From Erwinia oleae (GTDB lineage: Bacteria; Pseudomonadota; Gammaproteobacteria; Enterobacterales; Enterobacteriaceae), in NCBI RefSeq assembly GCF_000770305.1, contig NZ_JNVB01000041.1, forward strand, positions 1-39,898: a stretch of 39,898 nucleotides of DNA, in the 5' to 3' direction. Below the pieces are notes generated by a model, which was not told the origin of the DNA, did not search any database, and worked only from the letters and a program-made list of their open reading frames with translations. Shown piece by piece: positions 26,610-35,875 of this stretch (position 1 is the stretch's first letter; each line of letters begins with the position of its first letter). Both the position numbers and the translations under genes were made by a program.

Positions 26610-27836
26610 ATGAGCACACATACCGTCTGTCAAAACCACAACCGTACCCGTTGGTTGACCCTGATTGGCACAATTATCACGCAGTTTGCGCTGGGTTCGG
26701 TTTATACCTGGAGCCTGTTCAATGGTCAGCTTTCCCATAAACTGGACGCGCCTGTCGGTCAGATTGCCTTTTCTTTTGGTCTGTTGAGTCTGGGGCTGGC
26801 CATTGCTTCCTCGGTGGCCGGGAAGCTACAGGAGCGTTTTGGCGTACGCAACGTCACGATCGGCGCCGGTTTGCTGCTGGCAACGGGTTTTTATCTTACC
26901 GCCCACGCCGATAACCTGTTTATGCTCTACCTGAGCGCAGGCGTGCTGGTGGGGCTGGCCGATGGCGCGGGCTATCTGATGACATTGTCGAACTGCGTTA
27001 AGTGGTTCCCGGAACGGAAGGGACTGATTTCCGCCTGCGCAATCGGCGCGTACGGGCTCGGTAGCCTGGGTTTTAAATTCATCTGTGGTTATTTACTGAG
27101 CAACAACGGTCTGGAGACAACCTTTATCATCTGGGGCGGACTGGCGATGGCGATGATTATTCCCGCTGCGCTGCTGATGCAAGATGCGCCACAGCAGCAG
27201 GTTACCGCACTCCATAACGAAAACCAGACGCGCGATTTTTCTCTGCCGGAAGCGGTGCGTATGCCACAGTACTGGCTGCTGGCGCTGATGTTTCTTACCG
27301 CCTGCATGAGCGGTCTCTACGTGATAGGCGTAGCGAAGGATATCGGTGAGAGCCTGGTGCATCTCTCCGCACAGACTGCCGCCAATGCGGTAACTATTAT
27401 CGCTATCGCGAACCTGAGCGGTCGGCTGGTGCTGGGCGTATTGTCCGATAAAATTGCCCGCATCCGCGTTATCACTCTGGCACAGGTCGTCTCGCTGGTG
27501 GGAATGAGCATTCTGCTGTTTACTGCGATGAATGAAACCACTTTCTTTATTTCCATCGCCTGCGTCGCCTTCAGCTTTGGCGGCACCATCACCGTCTATC
27601 CTTCCCTGGTCAGTGACTTCTTCGGCCTGAACAATCTGACCAAAAATTACGGGCTGATTTACCTGGGATTTGGTATTGGCAGCGTGATGGGTTCGTTAAT
27701 TGCCTCGCTGTTTGGCGGCTTCACCGTCACCTTCAGCCTGATTATGACGCTGCTGGTTATCTCGCTGATTGCCTCACTGGTCATCCGCCTGCCGCATCAG
27801 CGCAGCGAAGGAAAAAAAGCCTTGCAGCATGCCTGA
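26610..27836 (+). CDS. yhjX: YhjX, MFS transporter of the oxalate/formate antiporter subfamily (pyruvate-responsive)
   Basis: The 408-residue protein has twelve membrane segments and is very close to E. coli YhjX: TRWLTLIGTIITQFALGSVY, KLQERFGVRNVT, DGAGYLMTLSNCVKWFPERK, FLTACMSGLYVIGVAKDI, GLIYLGFGIGSVMGS. In E. coli yhjX is the main target of the YpdA/YpdB system and is switched on by external pyruvate; its exact substrate is uncertain. GGGAG lies 6 nt before the ATG. The promoter carries the YpdB direct repeats, and the ypdAB genes are about 5 kb downstream in this window. In E. coli yhjX is at a distant locus. Confidence 0.94.
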   Translation: MSTHTVCQNHNRTRWLTLIGTIITQFALGSVYTWSLFNGQLSHKLDAPVGQIAFSFGLLSLGLAIASSVAGKLQERFGVRNVTIGAGLLLATGFYLTAHADNLFMLYLSAGVLVGLADGAGYLMTLSNCVKWFPERKGLISACAIGAYGLGSLGFKFICGYLLSNNGLETTFIIWGGLAMAMIIPAALLMQDAPQQQVTALHNENQTRDFSLPEAVRMPQYWLLALMFLTACMSGLYVIGVAKDIGESLVHLSAQTAANAVTIIAIANLSGRLVLGVLSDKIARIRVITLAQVVSLVGMSILLFTAMNETTFFISIACVAFSFGGTITVYPSLVSDFFGLNNLTKNYGLIYLGFGIGSVMGSLIASLFGGFTVTFSLIMTLLVISLIASLVIRLPHQRSEGKKALQHA

Positions 27837-27855
27837 ATGCACATTGTCTGATTAC

Positions 27856-27880
27856 AACCGGCCTTTTAGGCCGGTTTTTT
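27856..27880 (+). terminator. yhjX terminator
   Basis: A 9-bp perfect stem (AACCGGCCT / AGGCCGGTT, loop TTT) with a T run lies 20 nt after yhjX. It ends at the stop of the convergent SMP-30 gene and may serve only the plus strand well. Confidence 0.88.
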
Positions 27881-28760
27881 ATCGCTGTCGAAAGTGCGGT
27901 TCGGGCAGCCCTGCCACACCGACGCGTACCGCAAGCAGATCGCCAGACTGCGGGTAAGCAGCCAGCTCTTCTGCCGTGCGCCCTTCGCGGGAGCTGGTAA
28001 TGTAGAGCGTTTTCAGATCGGGCCCGCCAAAGGCGATCATCGTTGGCCAACGCACCGGCAACGGAATTTCATCGACGATCTGCCCGTCAGCAGGATCCAT
28101 GCGAACAACGCGCGAACCGTCGAACATGGCTGCCCAGTAAAATCCTTCACTGTCCACGGCTGCGCCGTCTGGTAATCCGCCCTGCGCCTGCGCAAATCGC
28201 CTTATCACCTCACGCGGGCCGATCTCGCCCTGCTCGTCCATCGGATAGCGATAGAGCACGCCGTTAGGCGTATCGGTGTGATACATCCAGCGGCTGTCGG
28301 GTGAAAAAGCGACGCCGTTGGAGATCATCACGTCCCCGGCCTGTACGGTGAGCTGCATGTTCTCATCCAGCCGACACAGCTTGCCGCCGTTACGATCCTG
28401 CGGCTCCCACAGGCTGCCGCACCAGAAGCGGCCAAAGCGATCCACCCGACCGTCGTTGAAACGGCTACGCGCCGCCTCGCCAGGGTTAGGCGCGATACGC
28501 TGCGTGATCTTTCCCTGTTGATCCAGCAGGCAAACGCCGCTGCGCAGTGCGGCTACAAATCCGCCTTTCTCATGCAGACCAAAACAGCCAATATGCTCTT
28601 CTACCGGCATTACCTGATGTTCGCCGCTTTGCGGATCGAAGCGATGCAGAGCGGGCGCAAGAATATCGACAAAGTAGAGCACCTGCTCGTCCACCGACCA
28701 CAGCGGACACTCGCCTAATTCAGCCTGAGCGGCCAGCACATTTTTAATCTGATAAGGCAT
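27879..28760 (-). CDS. SMP-30/gluconolactonase/regucalcin family protein
   Basis: The 293-residue six-bladed propeller protein has metal-site motifs at the expected places: Glu in LGECPLWS near residue 17, the substrate-side RFNDGRVDRFGRFW near 100, SNGVAFSPDSRWMYHTDT with the metal-binding Asn, and LPDGAAVDSEGFYW with Asp. Family members hydrolyse sugar lactones or are regulators; which sugar acid is involved here cannot be read from the sequence. A GGGAGA ribosome site precedes the ATG. Stands alone, facing yhjX. Confidence 0.9.
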   Translation of the reverse strand: MPYQIKNVLAAQAELGECPLWSVDEQVLYFVDILAPALHRFDPQSGEHQVMPVEEHIGCFGLHEKGGFVAALRSGVCLLDQQGKITQRIAPNPGEAARSRFNDGRVDRFGRFWCGSLWEPQDRNGGKLCRLDENMQLTVQAGDVMISNGVAFSPDSRWMYHTDTPNGVLYRYPMDEQGEIGPREVIRRFAQAQGGLPDGAAVDSEGFYWAAMFDGSRVVRMDPADGQIVDEIPLPVRWPTMIAFGGPDLKTLYITSSREGRTAEELAAYPQSGDLLAVRVGVAGLPEPHFRQR

Positions 28761-28916
28761 AATTTCTCCCGAATTTACTCACCCTGAGTCTAGGCCATAA
28801 TTGCCGTTTCGGTTAAATTTGGGATAAAAAGAATAATGACAGAGAGAAAGAAAATTAAGAGCATTCTGTGAAAGCGTTTTTTCATCTTTATCTTATTTAT
28901 CCTGATTGGTTTTTTG

Positions 28917-29174
28917 TTAATTATTCATGCTCGAATTATTTTGTAATATATGTTTAATTAACTCTACACTGCTGGCATTATTTCTCCACTTTGTTTCTGT
29001 ACAGTTGCTAATTACCGGAGCCAGCGAATGAGAAAACTTTTTTGCCTCGCTGGCGTGCGGGTTGTGACCCGGCGGCATCACGTATGAAAGGCACGGCGGC
29101 AGGCACAGGGCATCATTATCATTAAGGGTGGCTGTCGCTAAGAGATGAATTATAAGAGAATGAAAATTGTTCAT
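28917..29174 (-). CDS. small protein of unknown function with hairpin-covered start
   Basis: The frame from 29174 gives 85 residues with a balanced composition (LNDNDALCLPPCLSYVMPPG, SAEAKK-like helix, SSVELIKHILQ at the end). I do not recognise it. The surrounding DNA is AT-rich compared with neighbours. The start is uncertain: the frame is open to 29252, but the ATG at 29174 begins a helical N-terminus (MNNFHSLIIHLLATATL). That ATG and the GAGA before it lie inside a 9-bp inverted repeat (29156-29178), which would hide the start in the mRNA. Confidence 0.5.
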   Translation of the reverse strand: MNNFHSLIIHLLATATLNDNDALCLPPCLSYVMPPGHNPHASEAKKFSHSLAPVISNCTETKWRNNASSVELIKHILQNNSSMNN

Positions 29175-29178
29175 TCTC
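29156..29178. other. perfect 9-bp inverted repeat over a start codon
   Basis: GAGAATGAA at 29156-29164 and TTCATTCTC at 29170-29178 flank a 5-nt loop. On the minus strand it contains the proposed ATG of the gene at 28917-29174; on the plus strand it is 52 nt before an intrinsic terminator. Confidence 0.7.
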
Positions 29179-29230
29179 AAGCGGGCAAAGCCTGCACACG
29201 GCAATATAAAAATAAAAATATGAAAAATAT

Positions 29231-29258
29231 TGGGCGGGGAATTTCCGCCCATTTTTTT
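29231..29258 (+). terminator. intrinsic terminator with a stronger T run on the plus strand
   Basis: TGGGCGG / CCGCCCA stem (loop 7 nt) followed by T7 at 29252-29258 on the plus strand. On the minus strand it follows the lipoprotein stop and is followed by ATATTTTTC, so it may also end that gene. No plus-strand gene is known to lead into it. Confidence 0.8.
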
Positions 29259-29260
29259 AT

Positions 29261-29542
29261 TCAGCTTTTAATCGTGTAATTACACTGATACCAGGCTTTC
29301 ATTAGTCCGGGCAGTCGACTTTCGTGCGGCTCAATAGGATCAACCTTATCAAATCCGCGCTCAGCGCAGTAGTTTTTCACGTCCTTTTCCATAGCGGTTT
29401 TATCGACCTTTTGCGGATTAAAACGATACTGAACGGTATTGGCTACCGGATCTTCATCGACCTTTTCAAAAGCGCCGGGCTTACCGGATGTACATCCTGC
29501 CAGCAGCAGCATGCTCAGCGCTGCGAAAACCGTTTTCTTCAT
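29261..29542 (-). CDS. small lipoprotein of unknown function
   Basis: The 93-residue precursor has a classic lipoprotein signal (MKKTVFAALSMLLLAGCTSG, lipid Cys17). The mature part is about 77 residues with two further cysteines (KNYCAERGF and YQCNYTIKS) that may form a disulfide. GGAGGAG lies 7 nt before the ATG; the in-frame extension to 29710 has no such site and is rejected. I do not recognise the family. Asp is absent right after the Cys (Thr is found), so sorting to the outer membrane is expected. Confidence 0.82.
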   Translation of the reverse strand: MKKTVFAALSMLLLAGCTSGKPGAFEKVDEDPVANTVQYRFNPQKVDKTAMEKDVKNYCAERGFDKVDPIEPHESRLPGLMKAWYQCNYTIKS

Positions 29543-29740
29543 ATGAACTCTCCTCCGGTGCAGGATAGTATCAATCCCGCTGCGCTTCGCCAGCGGGAAA
29601 AATCGTATTTGCACTTTTTTTACCGAGTAAGACAAATTTTTACCAATTGAATCGATTAAGAATACCGGCTGGCGCATGCGGGAGCCGAATGCGATAATGT
29701 CCCGACACACAGCAACACCAATAATGAGTTTTTTGTAATT

Positions 29741-29780
29741 ATAACAATATGTTATGCCCGCGGCGAGCGGGCTTTTTTTT
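29741..29780 (+). terminator. orphan intrinsic terminator between the lipoprotein gene and ypdK
   Basis: GCCCGC / GCGGGC stem at 29756-29772 with loop GGCGA and a T8 run on the plus strand. Immediately before it is another inverted repeat, ATAACA-ATA-TGTTAT (29741-29755). No plus-strand gene ends here. In E. coli lpxP lies upstream of ypdK, so this may be a leftover of a lost gene or the end of a small RNA. Apart from this and the hairpin at 29858, I see nothing clear in the 360-nt gap 29543-29902. Confidence 0.75.
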
Positions 29781-29857
29781 GCATGTCTTTATTTTGAAAT
29801 CAAGAGCGGGTAAATTAGCGAACGGTTCCGCCATGAGCGATTCGTGGCTAAATGAGA

Positions 29858-29882
29858 TGTCCGGCTGATGCGCTGCCGGACA
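29858..29882. other. hairpin in front of ypdK
   Basis: TGTCCGGC at 29858-29865 pairs with GCCGGACA at 29875-29882 around TGATGCGCT. Its CCGG...GATGCG...CCGG layout recalls REP-type palindromes. It ends 8 nt before the ypdK ribosome site. Confidence 0.5.
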
Positions 29883-29902
29883 GAGTAATTCAGGAGTGGT
29901 TC

Positions 29903-29974
29903 GTGAAATATGCGTTGATGGGGATCTCTTTTATCCTGTTGGTCTGGGCAGGAACGTTTTATTTAATGCTGTAG
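29903..29974 (+). CDS. ypdK: YpdK, 23-residue single-pass membrane protein
   Basis: A GTG start preceded by CAGGAG (6-nt gap) opens a 23-codon frame beginning MKYALMGISFILLVWAGTF and ending YLML. From memory E. coli YpdK is MKYFFMGISFMVIVWAGTF plus ALMI, so length and most residues agree. It is one hydrophobic helix, expected in the inner membrane; its function is unknown. Position next to alaC is as in E. coli, though lpxP is missing upstream. Confidence 0.88.
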   Translation: MKYALMGISFILLVWAGTFYLML

Positions 29975-29977
29975 GCT

Positions 29978-30005
29978 GGCTGCAACAGGGCCAGGCCTTG
30001 CAGCC
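29978..30005. terminator. hairpin between convergent ypdK and alaC
   Basis: GGCTGCAA at 29978-29985 pairs with TTGCAGCC at 29998-30005; the loop holds GGCC repeats. There is no T run, so it is at best a weak bidirectional terminator. Confidence 0.4.
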
Positions 30006-30017
30006 TGACCCCAACCG

Positions 30018-31247
30018 TTACGCTTCTTCTTCGCTGGCCTTTACCGTTCCGGGTAAAATGCCTTCCGCACGAAACATGGCCTTGATACCGCGAACCGCCT
30101 GACGAATGCGGTCGCTGTTCTCGATCAGCGCAAACCGAACGTGCGTATCGCCGTAATCCCCAAAGCCAATCCCCGGCGACACACAAACCTTAGCTTCCAG
30201 TAACATCTTTTTGGCGAACTCCAGCGAGCCGAGATGCGCGTAGTGATCCGGGATCTTCGCCCAGACATACATTGACGCTTTCGGCAGATCGACCATCCAG
30301 CCAGCTTCATGCAGCCCTTTCACCAGCACGTCGCGGCGCAGTTTGTACTGTTCGGCAATATCGCGTACGCATTGCTGATCGCCCTCAAGCGCGGCAATGG
30401 CCGCCACCTGGAGCGGCGTGAAGGTGCCATAATCGTGATAGCTTTTGATACGCGCCAGTGCGGCAACCAGTTCTTTGTTGCCCACCATGAAACCGATGCG
30501 CCAGCCCGCCATGTTGTAGCTTTTCGAGAGGGTGAAGAACTCCACCGCCACGTCACGCGCGCCCGGCACCTGCATAATCGACGGTGCTTTCCAGCCATCG
30601 TAAACAATATCGGCATAGGCGAGGTCATGAATGACCAGCACGTTGTACTGTTTCGCCAGCGCGATAACTCGTTCGAAGAAGTCCAGCTCAACGCACTGCG
30701 CCGTTGGATTCGACGGAAAGCCTAAAATCATCATTTTTGGCTTGGGATAGCTTTCGCGGATGGCCCGCTCCAGTTCATTAAAGAAATCAACCCCCGCAAC
30801 CAGCGGCACCGATCGTACCTGCGCGCCGGCAATCACCGCACCGTAGATATGAATGGGATAGCTGGGGTTGGGCACCAGCACCGTATCACCATGATCGAGC
30901 GTCGCCAGCATCAGATGCGCCAGCCCCTCTTTCGAACCGATCGTAACAATAGCTTCCGTTTCAGGATCGATATCAATGTCATAGCGGTCGGCATACCAGC
31001 GAGAGATCGCGCGGCGCAGGCGAGGTATACCGCGCGAGGTGGAGTAGCCGTGGGTGTCTTCACGCTGCGCCACCGCGCACAGTTTTTCAACAATGTGCGG
31101 CGGCGTCGGGCCATCAGGATTGCCCATACTGAAGTCGATAATATCTTCACCGCGACGGCGTGCGGCCATTTTCAGTTCGGCGGTAATATTGAATACGTAA
31201 GGCGGAAGACGTTCGATACGGGAAAAATGCCGCAGGGGACTTGTCAT
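30018..31247 (-). CDS. alaC: AlaC, glutamate-pyruvate (alanine) aminotransferase
   Basis: The 409-residue PLP enzyme of fold type I makes alanine from pyruvate and glutamate. Seen: [18 protein letters not shown] at the start, YGYST-type segment [27 protein letters not shown], the PLP-lysine region [19 protein letters not shown], and [20 protein letters not shown] with the substrate-carboxylate Arg. Length matches E. coli AlaC (412). AGAGG precedes the ATG. It uses pyruvate, like the nearby YpdAB/YhjX system senses or handles it; a functional link is only inference. Confidence 0.95.
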   Translation of the reverse strand: MTSPLRHFSRIERLPPYVFNITAELKMAARRRGEDIIDFSMGNPDGPTPPHIVEKLCAVAQREDTHGYSTSRGIPRLRRAISRWYADRYDIDIDPETEAIVTIGSKEGLAHLMLATLDHGDTVLVPNPSYPIHIYGAVIAGAQVRSVPLVAGVDFFNELERAIRESYPKPKMMILGFPSNPTAQCVELDFFERVIALAKQYNVLVIHDLAYADIVYDGWKAPSIMQVPGARDVAVEFFTLSKSYNMAGWRIGFMVGNKELVAALARIKSYHDYGTFTPLQVAAIAALEGDQQCVRDIAEQYKLRRDVLVKGLHEAGWMVDLPKASMYVWAKIPDHYAHLGSLEFAKKMLLEAKVCVSPGIGFGDYGDTHVRFALIENSDRIRQAVRGIKAMFRAEGILPGTVKASEEEA

Positions 31248-31363
31248 AGAAACCTCTGATTTACGTTAGCGCCCGGACCGTCCGAGCGACGCTGACCACA
31301 ATATGGTCGAGGAATGAACATAGCCTTTTAGCGATACCGCTGTCGAGAGGTCAGCACAAAATT

Positions 31364-31894
31364 TTATTTACGGTCTGATTTCAGGCAGCCGAACATCCAG
31401 TCGTTTACCCAGCGGCCTCGCAGCAGATAATTATCCCGAAAAGTACCCTCAAGCCTGAATCCGTTCTTCTCCAGCACCCGGCGCGAAGCCCAGTTTCCTT
31501 CTACCACTTCCGCCTTCAGCTTATGAAACTCGCAGTCGTTAAACAGAAAATCTGTCAGCGCCGAGAGCGCTTCGCTGCCGTACCCTTTACCGAAATGGGC
31601 GCTGAGCAAGGAATAACCCACTTCAGCCTGGCGAAACGGCGCCCATTCAGCATTTGCGCCAATAAATCCTACCGCTTCATCCGTTGCGGCTATCCTGATC
31701 GTCAGGCAGAGCATGTGAAAGCTGGTCACCTGCCAGGGCGCGAGGCGGTCGTTGAATCGCTGGCGAATTTCGGCATCCTGTCGCACTTCGCTAATGAATG
31801 CCATCGCGTTTTCATCCGTATGGACCTGATAAAAAATCGGCCAGTCTTCCGGTTGCAGACGCGTCAGCCGCAAACGCTCGGTAGAAAGCTTCAT
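31364..31894 (-). CDS. GNAT family acetyltransferase (RimJ/RimL-like)
   Basis: The 176-residue protein has the N-terminal MKLSTERLRLTRLQPEDWP typical of RimJ/RimL-type enzymes, an acetyl-CoA loop region (SAHFGKGYGSEALSALTDFL) and the C-terminal VVEGNWASRRVLEKNGFRLE plus GTFRDNYLLRGRWVNDWMFG. Such enzymes transfer acetyl groups to protein N-termini or small amines; the substrate here is unknown. An AGAGAAGA ribosome site precedes the ATG. Not present at this place in E. coli. Confidence 0.9.
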   Translation of the reverse strand: MKLSTERLRLTRLQPEDWPIFYQVHTDENAMAFISEVRQDAEIRQRFNDRLAPWQVTSFHMLCLTIRIAATDEAVGFIGANAEWAPFRQAEVGYSLLSAHFGKGYGSEALSALTDFLFNDCEFHKLKAEVVEGNWASRRVLEKNGFRLEGTFRDNYLLRGRWVNDWMFGCLKSDRK

Positions 31895-32132
31895 AGTTCT
31901 TCTCTGATAAGGGGAAATTTTAAAAGGCCCAATAAGTACGCTTCCGCTTTAATTTTTTCTTGGCGTATTTTATGGCGATCTCACGGCCGTTATGAACAAA
32001 AAATAATCACAAGAACCCATTTTTTTAATCCTCTTTTTACCACTAGGATTTCCGCATTTACTCTCCCGGCTGGCATATCGCCCCAGCTTTACTTATCATA
32101 ATGCGTTATTCTTCACCTCCGTCGAGGCGCCC

Positions 32133-33836
32133 GTGCACGCCACATTCAATATGCTGCTTGCGGTTTTAGATCGCGCCGCGCTGATGCTCATTTGCCTCTT
32201 CTTTATGACCCGCATCCGGCCATTCCGCCAGCTGTTGCAAAAGGATGAGCATTCACGTCAGGAACTGCTGGCCGTTACCGCCATTTTTTCGCTGTTTGCG
32301 CTGTTCGGCACCTGGAGCGGGATAAATGTGGAAGGATCGTTGGTGAACGTACGCACCATCGCCATTATGTCCGGCGGCATTCTGTTCGGCCCGTGGGTCG
32401 GCATTGCGACCGGCGTGATTGCCGGCCTGCACCGTTTTCTGATCGATGTTCACGGCGTCACCTCTGTTCCCTGTCTGATCACCAGTATCACCGCCGGTTT
32501 TGTCTCAGGCTGGATAAACCTGAAGGTGGCGAAAGAGAAGCGCTGGAGCGCAGGTATCGTCGGCGGCATGCTGTGCGAAGCGTTGACCATGCTGCTGATC
32601 GTTGCCTGGGCGAAACCCACCGCGCTCGGCCTCGACATTGCCAGTGAAATCGCCCTTCCGATGATCCTTGGCGCCGCCAGTATTGGCCTGATTGTCCTGC
32701 TGATCCAGAGCGTTGAGGGTGAAAAAGAGGCCGTGGCCGCGCGTCAGGCAAAGCTGGCGCTGGATATCGCCAATAAAACTCTGCCGCTTTTTCGTCAGGT
32801 AAACAGTGAGTCGCTGCGCAAAGTTTGCGATATTATTCGCTGCGATATTAACGCAGATGCGGTGGCTATCACCAATAAAAACCAGATTCTGGCCTATGTC
32901 GGCGTGGGAGAAGAGAACTATCACGAAGGCGATGACCACATTAGTCCGACCACCGCCCGCGCCATTAACCACGGCGAAATCATTATCAGAAACAACGACG
33001 AAGCGCACCGTACACCGCAAATTCACTCGATGATTGTGATTCCGCTGTGGGAAAAAGGGGAAGTGACGGGCACGCTGAAAATCTACTATCGCCATGCGCA
33101 CCGCATCACCTGGTCGCTGAAAGAGATGGCGATTGGCCTGTCGCAGATTATCTCTACCCAGCTTGAAGTGTCCCGGGCTGAACAGCTCAGAGAGATGGCC
33201 AACAAAGCGGAGCTGCGCGCGCTTCAAAGCAAAATCAACCCACACTTTCTTTTCAATGCGTTGAACGCCATTTCGTCATCAATACGCATCAATCCCGATA
33301 CCGCTCGCCAACTGATCAGTAACCTGTCGCGCTACCTGCGCTACAACCTGGAGCTGAATGACGATGAAATCATTGATATCAAAAAAGAGCTGTACCAGAT
33401 CAAAGACTATATTGCCATTGAGCAGGCGCGTTTTGGCGACAAGCTGACGGTGATTTACGATATCGAAGAGGACGTGAGCTGCGCGCTGCCCAGTCTGCTG
33501 ATCCAGCCGCTGGTGGAAAATGCCATTGTTCACGGCATCCACCCTTGCCGCGGCAAAGGCGTGGTGACTGTCAGCGTGAAGGATCAGGGCGATCGTATTC
33601 GCATTGCGGTGCGTGATACCGGCAACGGCATCAGCGAAGAGGTGATGGCGCGCGTTGAACGCAACGAGATGCCGGGCAATAAAATTGGCCTGCTGAACGT
33701 GCATCACCGCGTCAGGCTGCTTTACGGTCAGGGGCTGCATCTTAAGCGGCTCTCGCCGGGAACGGAAATCGCTTTTTACATCAGCAAAAACGGCGCCGTT
33801 CTGCCGGAAAAGCAGCGCGTCTCGTTAACCGCTTAA
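32133..33836 (+). CDS. ypdA: YpdA (PyrS), LytS-type sensor histidine kinase for pyruvate
   Basis: The 567-residue protein has an N-terminal 5TM-Lyt membrane domain (residues 1 to about 200, with [20 protein letters not shown] and [20 protein letters not shown]), a GAF domain (about 220-350), and a LytS-type kinase with His371 in [15 protein letters not shown] and ATP-site blocks [19 protein letters not shown] and [11 protein letters not shown]. Nearly identical in layout to E. coli YpdA (565 aa), which responds to external pyruvate. Start is GTG at 32133 with GAGG 5 nt before it, giving the E. coli N-terminus. ypdB follows after 23 nt. Confidence 0.96.
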   Translation: MHATFNMLLAVLDRAALMLICLFFMTRIRPFRQLLQKDEHSRQELLAVTAIFSLFALFGTWSGINVEGSLVNVRTIAIMSGGILFGPWVGIATGVIAGLHRFLIDVHGVTSVPCLITSITAGFVSGWINLKVAKEKRWSAGIVGGMLCEALTMLLIVAWAKPTALGLDIASEIALPMILGAASIGLIVLLIQSVEGEKEAVAARQAKLALDIANKTLPLFRQVNSESLRKVCDIIRCDINADAVAITNKNQILAYVGVGEENYHEGDDHISPTTARAINHGEIIIRNNDEAHRTPQIHSMIVIPLWEKGEVTGTLKIYYRHAHRITWSLKEMAIGLSQIISTQLEVSRAEQLREMANKAELRALQSKINPHFLFNALNAISSSIRINPDTARQLISNLSRYLRYNLELNDDEIIDIKKELYQIKDYIAIEQARFGDKLTVIYDIEEDVSCALPSLLIQPLVENAIVHGIHPCRGKGVVTVSVKDQGDRIRIAVRDTGNGISEEVMARVERNEMPGNKIGLLNVHHRVRLLYGQGLHLKRLSPGTEIAFYISKNGAVLPEKQRVSLTA

Positions 33837-33859
33837 CGCGTTATCATCAGGAAATATCA

Positions 33860-34588
33860 GTGAAAGCGATCATAGTAGAAGATGAATTCCTGGCGCAGCA
33901 GGAGCTGAGCTGGATGATCCAGCAGCACAGCGCACTGACCATTGAGGCCACCTTTGATGACGGCCTCGACGTGCTGAAATACCTGCAAACGCATCAGGTG
34001 GACGTCATCTTTCTGGATATCAACATTCCCTCGCTGGACGGCGTACTGCTGGCGCAAAACATCAGCAAGTTCGCCCACAAGCCGCTGATCGTGTTTATCA
34101 CCGCCTATAAAGAGCACGCGGTTGATGCTTTCGAGCTGGAAGCTTTTGACTACATCCTGAAGCCTTATCAGGAGATGCGCATCGTCACGATGCTGCGTAA
34201 GGTGGAAAATACCCTGGCGCAAAAGCTTCAGGGCGGTTCTGACGCCCCGCGCGTCGCGCCGCACACCATTAACCTGGTGAAAGACGAGCGGATAATCGTG
34301 ACCGATATCAACGATATTTACTATGCCGAAGCGCACGAGAAGATGACCTTCGTCTATACGCGCCGCGAAGCCTATGTAATGTCGATGAATATTACCGAGT
34401 TTTGTAACCGGCTACCTGACGAGGCGTTTTTCCGCTGCCACCGCTCCTACTGCGTTAACCTCAGTAAAATCCGCGAAATTGAGCCGTGGTTCAACAACAC
34501 CTATATGCTTAAGCTGCACGATTTGGAGTTTCAGGTGCCGGTGAGTCGCAGCAGGGTGAAAGAATTTCGCCAGCTGATGCGTTTATAG
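33860..34588 (+). CDS. ypdB: YpdB (PyrR), LytTR-type response regulator
   Basis: The 242-residue regulator has a receiver domain (residues 1 to about 115; phospho-acceptor Asp53 in VIFLDINIPSLDG, Lys in DYILKPYQ) and a LytTR DNA-binding domain (about 140-240; FRCHRSYCVNLSKIREIEPW, VPVSRSRVKEFRQL). Start is GTG at 33860. Known in E. coli: activates yhjX by binding direct repeats, which are present at 26484-26538 here. E. coli has ypdC next; here glk follows directly, convergent, 21 nt away. Confidence 0.96.
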   Translation: MKAIIVEDEFLAQQELSWMIQQHSALTIEATFDDGLDVLKYLQTHQVDVIFLDINIPSLDGVLLAQNISKFAHKPLIVFITAYKEHAVDAFELEAFDYILKPYQEMRIVTMLRKVENTLAQKLQGGSDAPRVAPHTINLVKDERIIVTDINDIYYAEAHEKMTFVYTRREAYVMSMNITEFCNRLPDEAFFRCHRSYCVNLSKIREIEPWFNNTYMLKLHDLEFQVPVSRSRVKEFRQLMRL

Positions 34589-34609
34589 CGCGTCAGCCGG
34601 CGGAAAAGA

Positions 34610-35575
34610 TTACAGAATGGTGCCGAGCGTCTGACGCAGATGCGCGCCTGCGCCAAGCAGGCCTGGCTGGTCGTGGGTGATCAGGTAAACTGGAATGCCC
34701 TGCACGTAGTCACGAAAGCGTCCTTTATCTTCAAACGCCGCGCGAAAGCCGGACGCTTTGAAAAACTCCAGAAAACGCGGAACGATGCCACCGGCAATGT
34801 AAACACCGCCGAAAGTGCCCAGCGTCAGCGCAAGGTTTCCGCCGAAGCGTCCCATAATGACGCAGAACATCGCCAGCGCGCGGCGGCAGTCGGTACAGCT
34901 GTCGTCCAGCGCGCGCGCGGAAACGTCTTTTGGCTTCAGGTTTTCCGGCACGCGGTTATCGGATTTCACAATGGCGCGATAGAGATTGACCAACCCGGCG
35001 CCGGAGAGCACGCGCTCGGCGGAAACGTGGCCAAGTTCGGCGCGCAGCACTTCAAGGATCAGATCCTCTTCTTCGCTGTTGGCGGCGAGATCGACGTGCC
35101 CGCCCTCGCCCGGCAGGCTCACCCAGCGCTGGTCAACATGCACCAGATGCGCCACGCCAAGGCCGGTTCCGGCGCCATACACGGCAACCGGCTTGTCCTT
35201 CACCGCCGCCGATCCGCCGAACTGCATTACATCCTGCTCCGACAGCATCGGAATAGCCATCGAAACGGCGGTGAAATCATTGATGATCTCAAGATGTTCG
35301 AAGCCGAGATTCGCCTTCATTTTGCTGGAGGAAAATGCCCAGTCGTGGTTGGTCATCTCTACCCAGTCGTCGGTGATCGGGCAGGCAATCGCAATGCAAC
35401 CGTCGGTAATATCCTGCTTCTGTTCATCAAGGTAAAAACGGATCACCGCTTCGAGACTGTCATAATCTGCTGTGGAAAACGTTTTGGCTTGTGAAATCGC
35501 ACCGCTTTCAACGTCACACAGTGCCAGGCGCGCATTGGTGCCGCCCACATCACCTACCAAAGCATATTTAGTCAT
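34610..35575 (-). CDS. glk: Glk, glucokinase
   Basis: The 321-residue enzyme phosphorylates free glucose with ATP. The N-terminal phosphate loop is [16 protein letters not shown]; the sugar-binding region has [12 protein letters not shown] and the [12 protein letters not shown] loop, with the catalytic Asp in INDF and the Glu of [11 protein letters not shown]. Length is that of the E. coli enzyme. GGAG lies about 10 nt before the ATG. It is convergent with ypdB. Confidence 0.96.
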   Translation of the reverse strand: MTKYALVGDVGGTNARLALCDVESGAISQAKTFSTADYDSLEAVIRFYLDEQKQDITDGCIAIACPITDDWVEMTNHDWAFSSSKMKANLGFEHLEIINDFTAVSMAIPMLSEQDVMQFGGSAAVKDKPVAVYGAGTGLGVAHLVHVDQRWVSLPGEGGHVDLAANSEEEDLILEVLRAELGHVSAERVLSGAGLVNLYRAIVKSDNRVPENLKPKDVSARALDDSCTDCRRALAMFCVIMGRFGGNLALTLGTFGGVYIAGGIVPRFLEFFKASGFRAAFEDKGRFRDYVQGIPVYLITHDQPGLLGAGAHLRQTLGTIL

Positions 35576-35875
35576 TATTGTTTTGCTCCGCTTACGTCAT
35601 TTAAACACACTATAAATTTCCCCGACTTAAACAACAATGTCCGCCGACGCCTGTGAATTCATAAAGCCGCTTACCTTACCTGCCTGCGCGGCGCTTGCCC
35701 ACGGGCATCATTCTGAATTCTGTCTGTATTGATACACAGTTTCTCTCATTGTAGCGGCGGCCCGGCGTTACGCTATCTCTCCCTGTTTTATCAGGGTTGC
35801 GATCTTCACCTCGCCACGCGTTGGTGTAACCGTATACACTGCGGGCATCATGGATCTCACACACAGGAGTTTACG

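Noticed and set aside
26492..26740. Plus-strand frame of 82 codons over the yhjX promoter and start
   Set aside because: It overlaps the direct repeats and the start of yhjX in another frame; the yhjX frame is supported by strong similarity.
30018..34588. alaC as a member of the YpdB regulon
   Set aside because: No copy of the GGCATTTCAT-type double box was seen in front of alaC, so only yhjX is proposed as a target.
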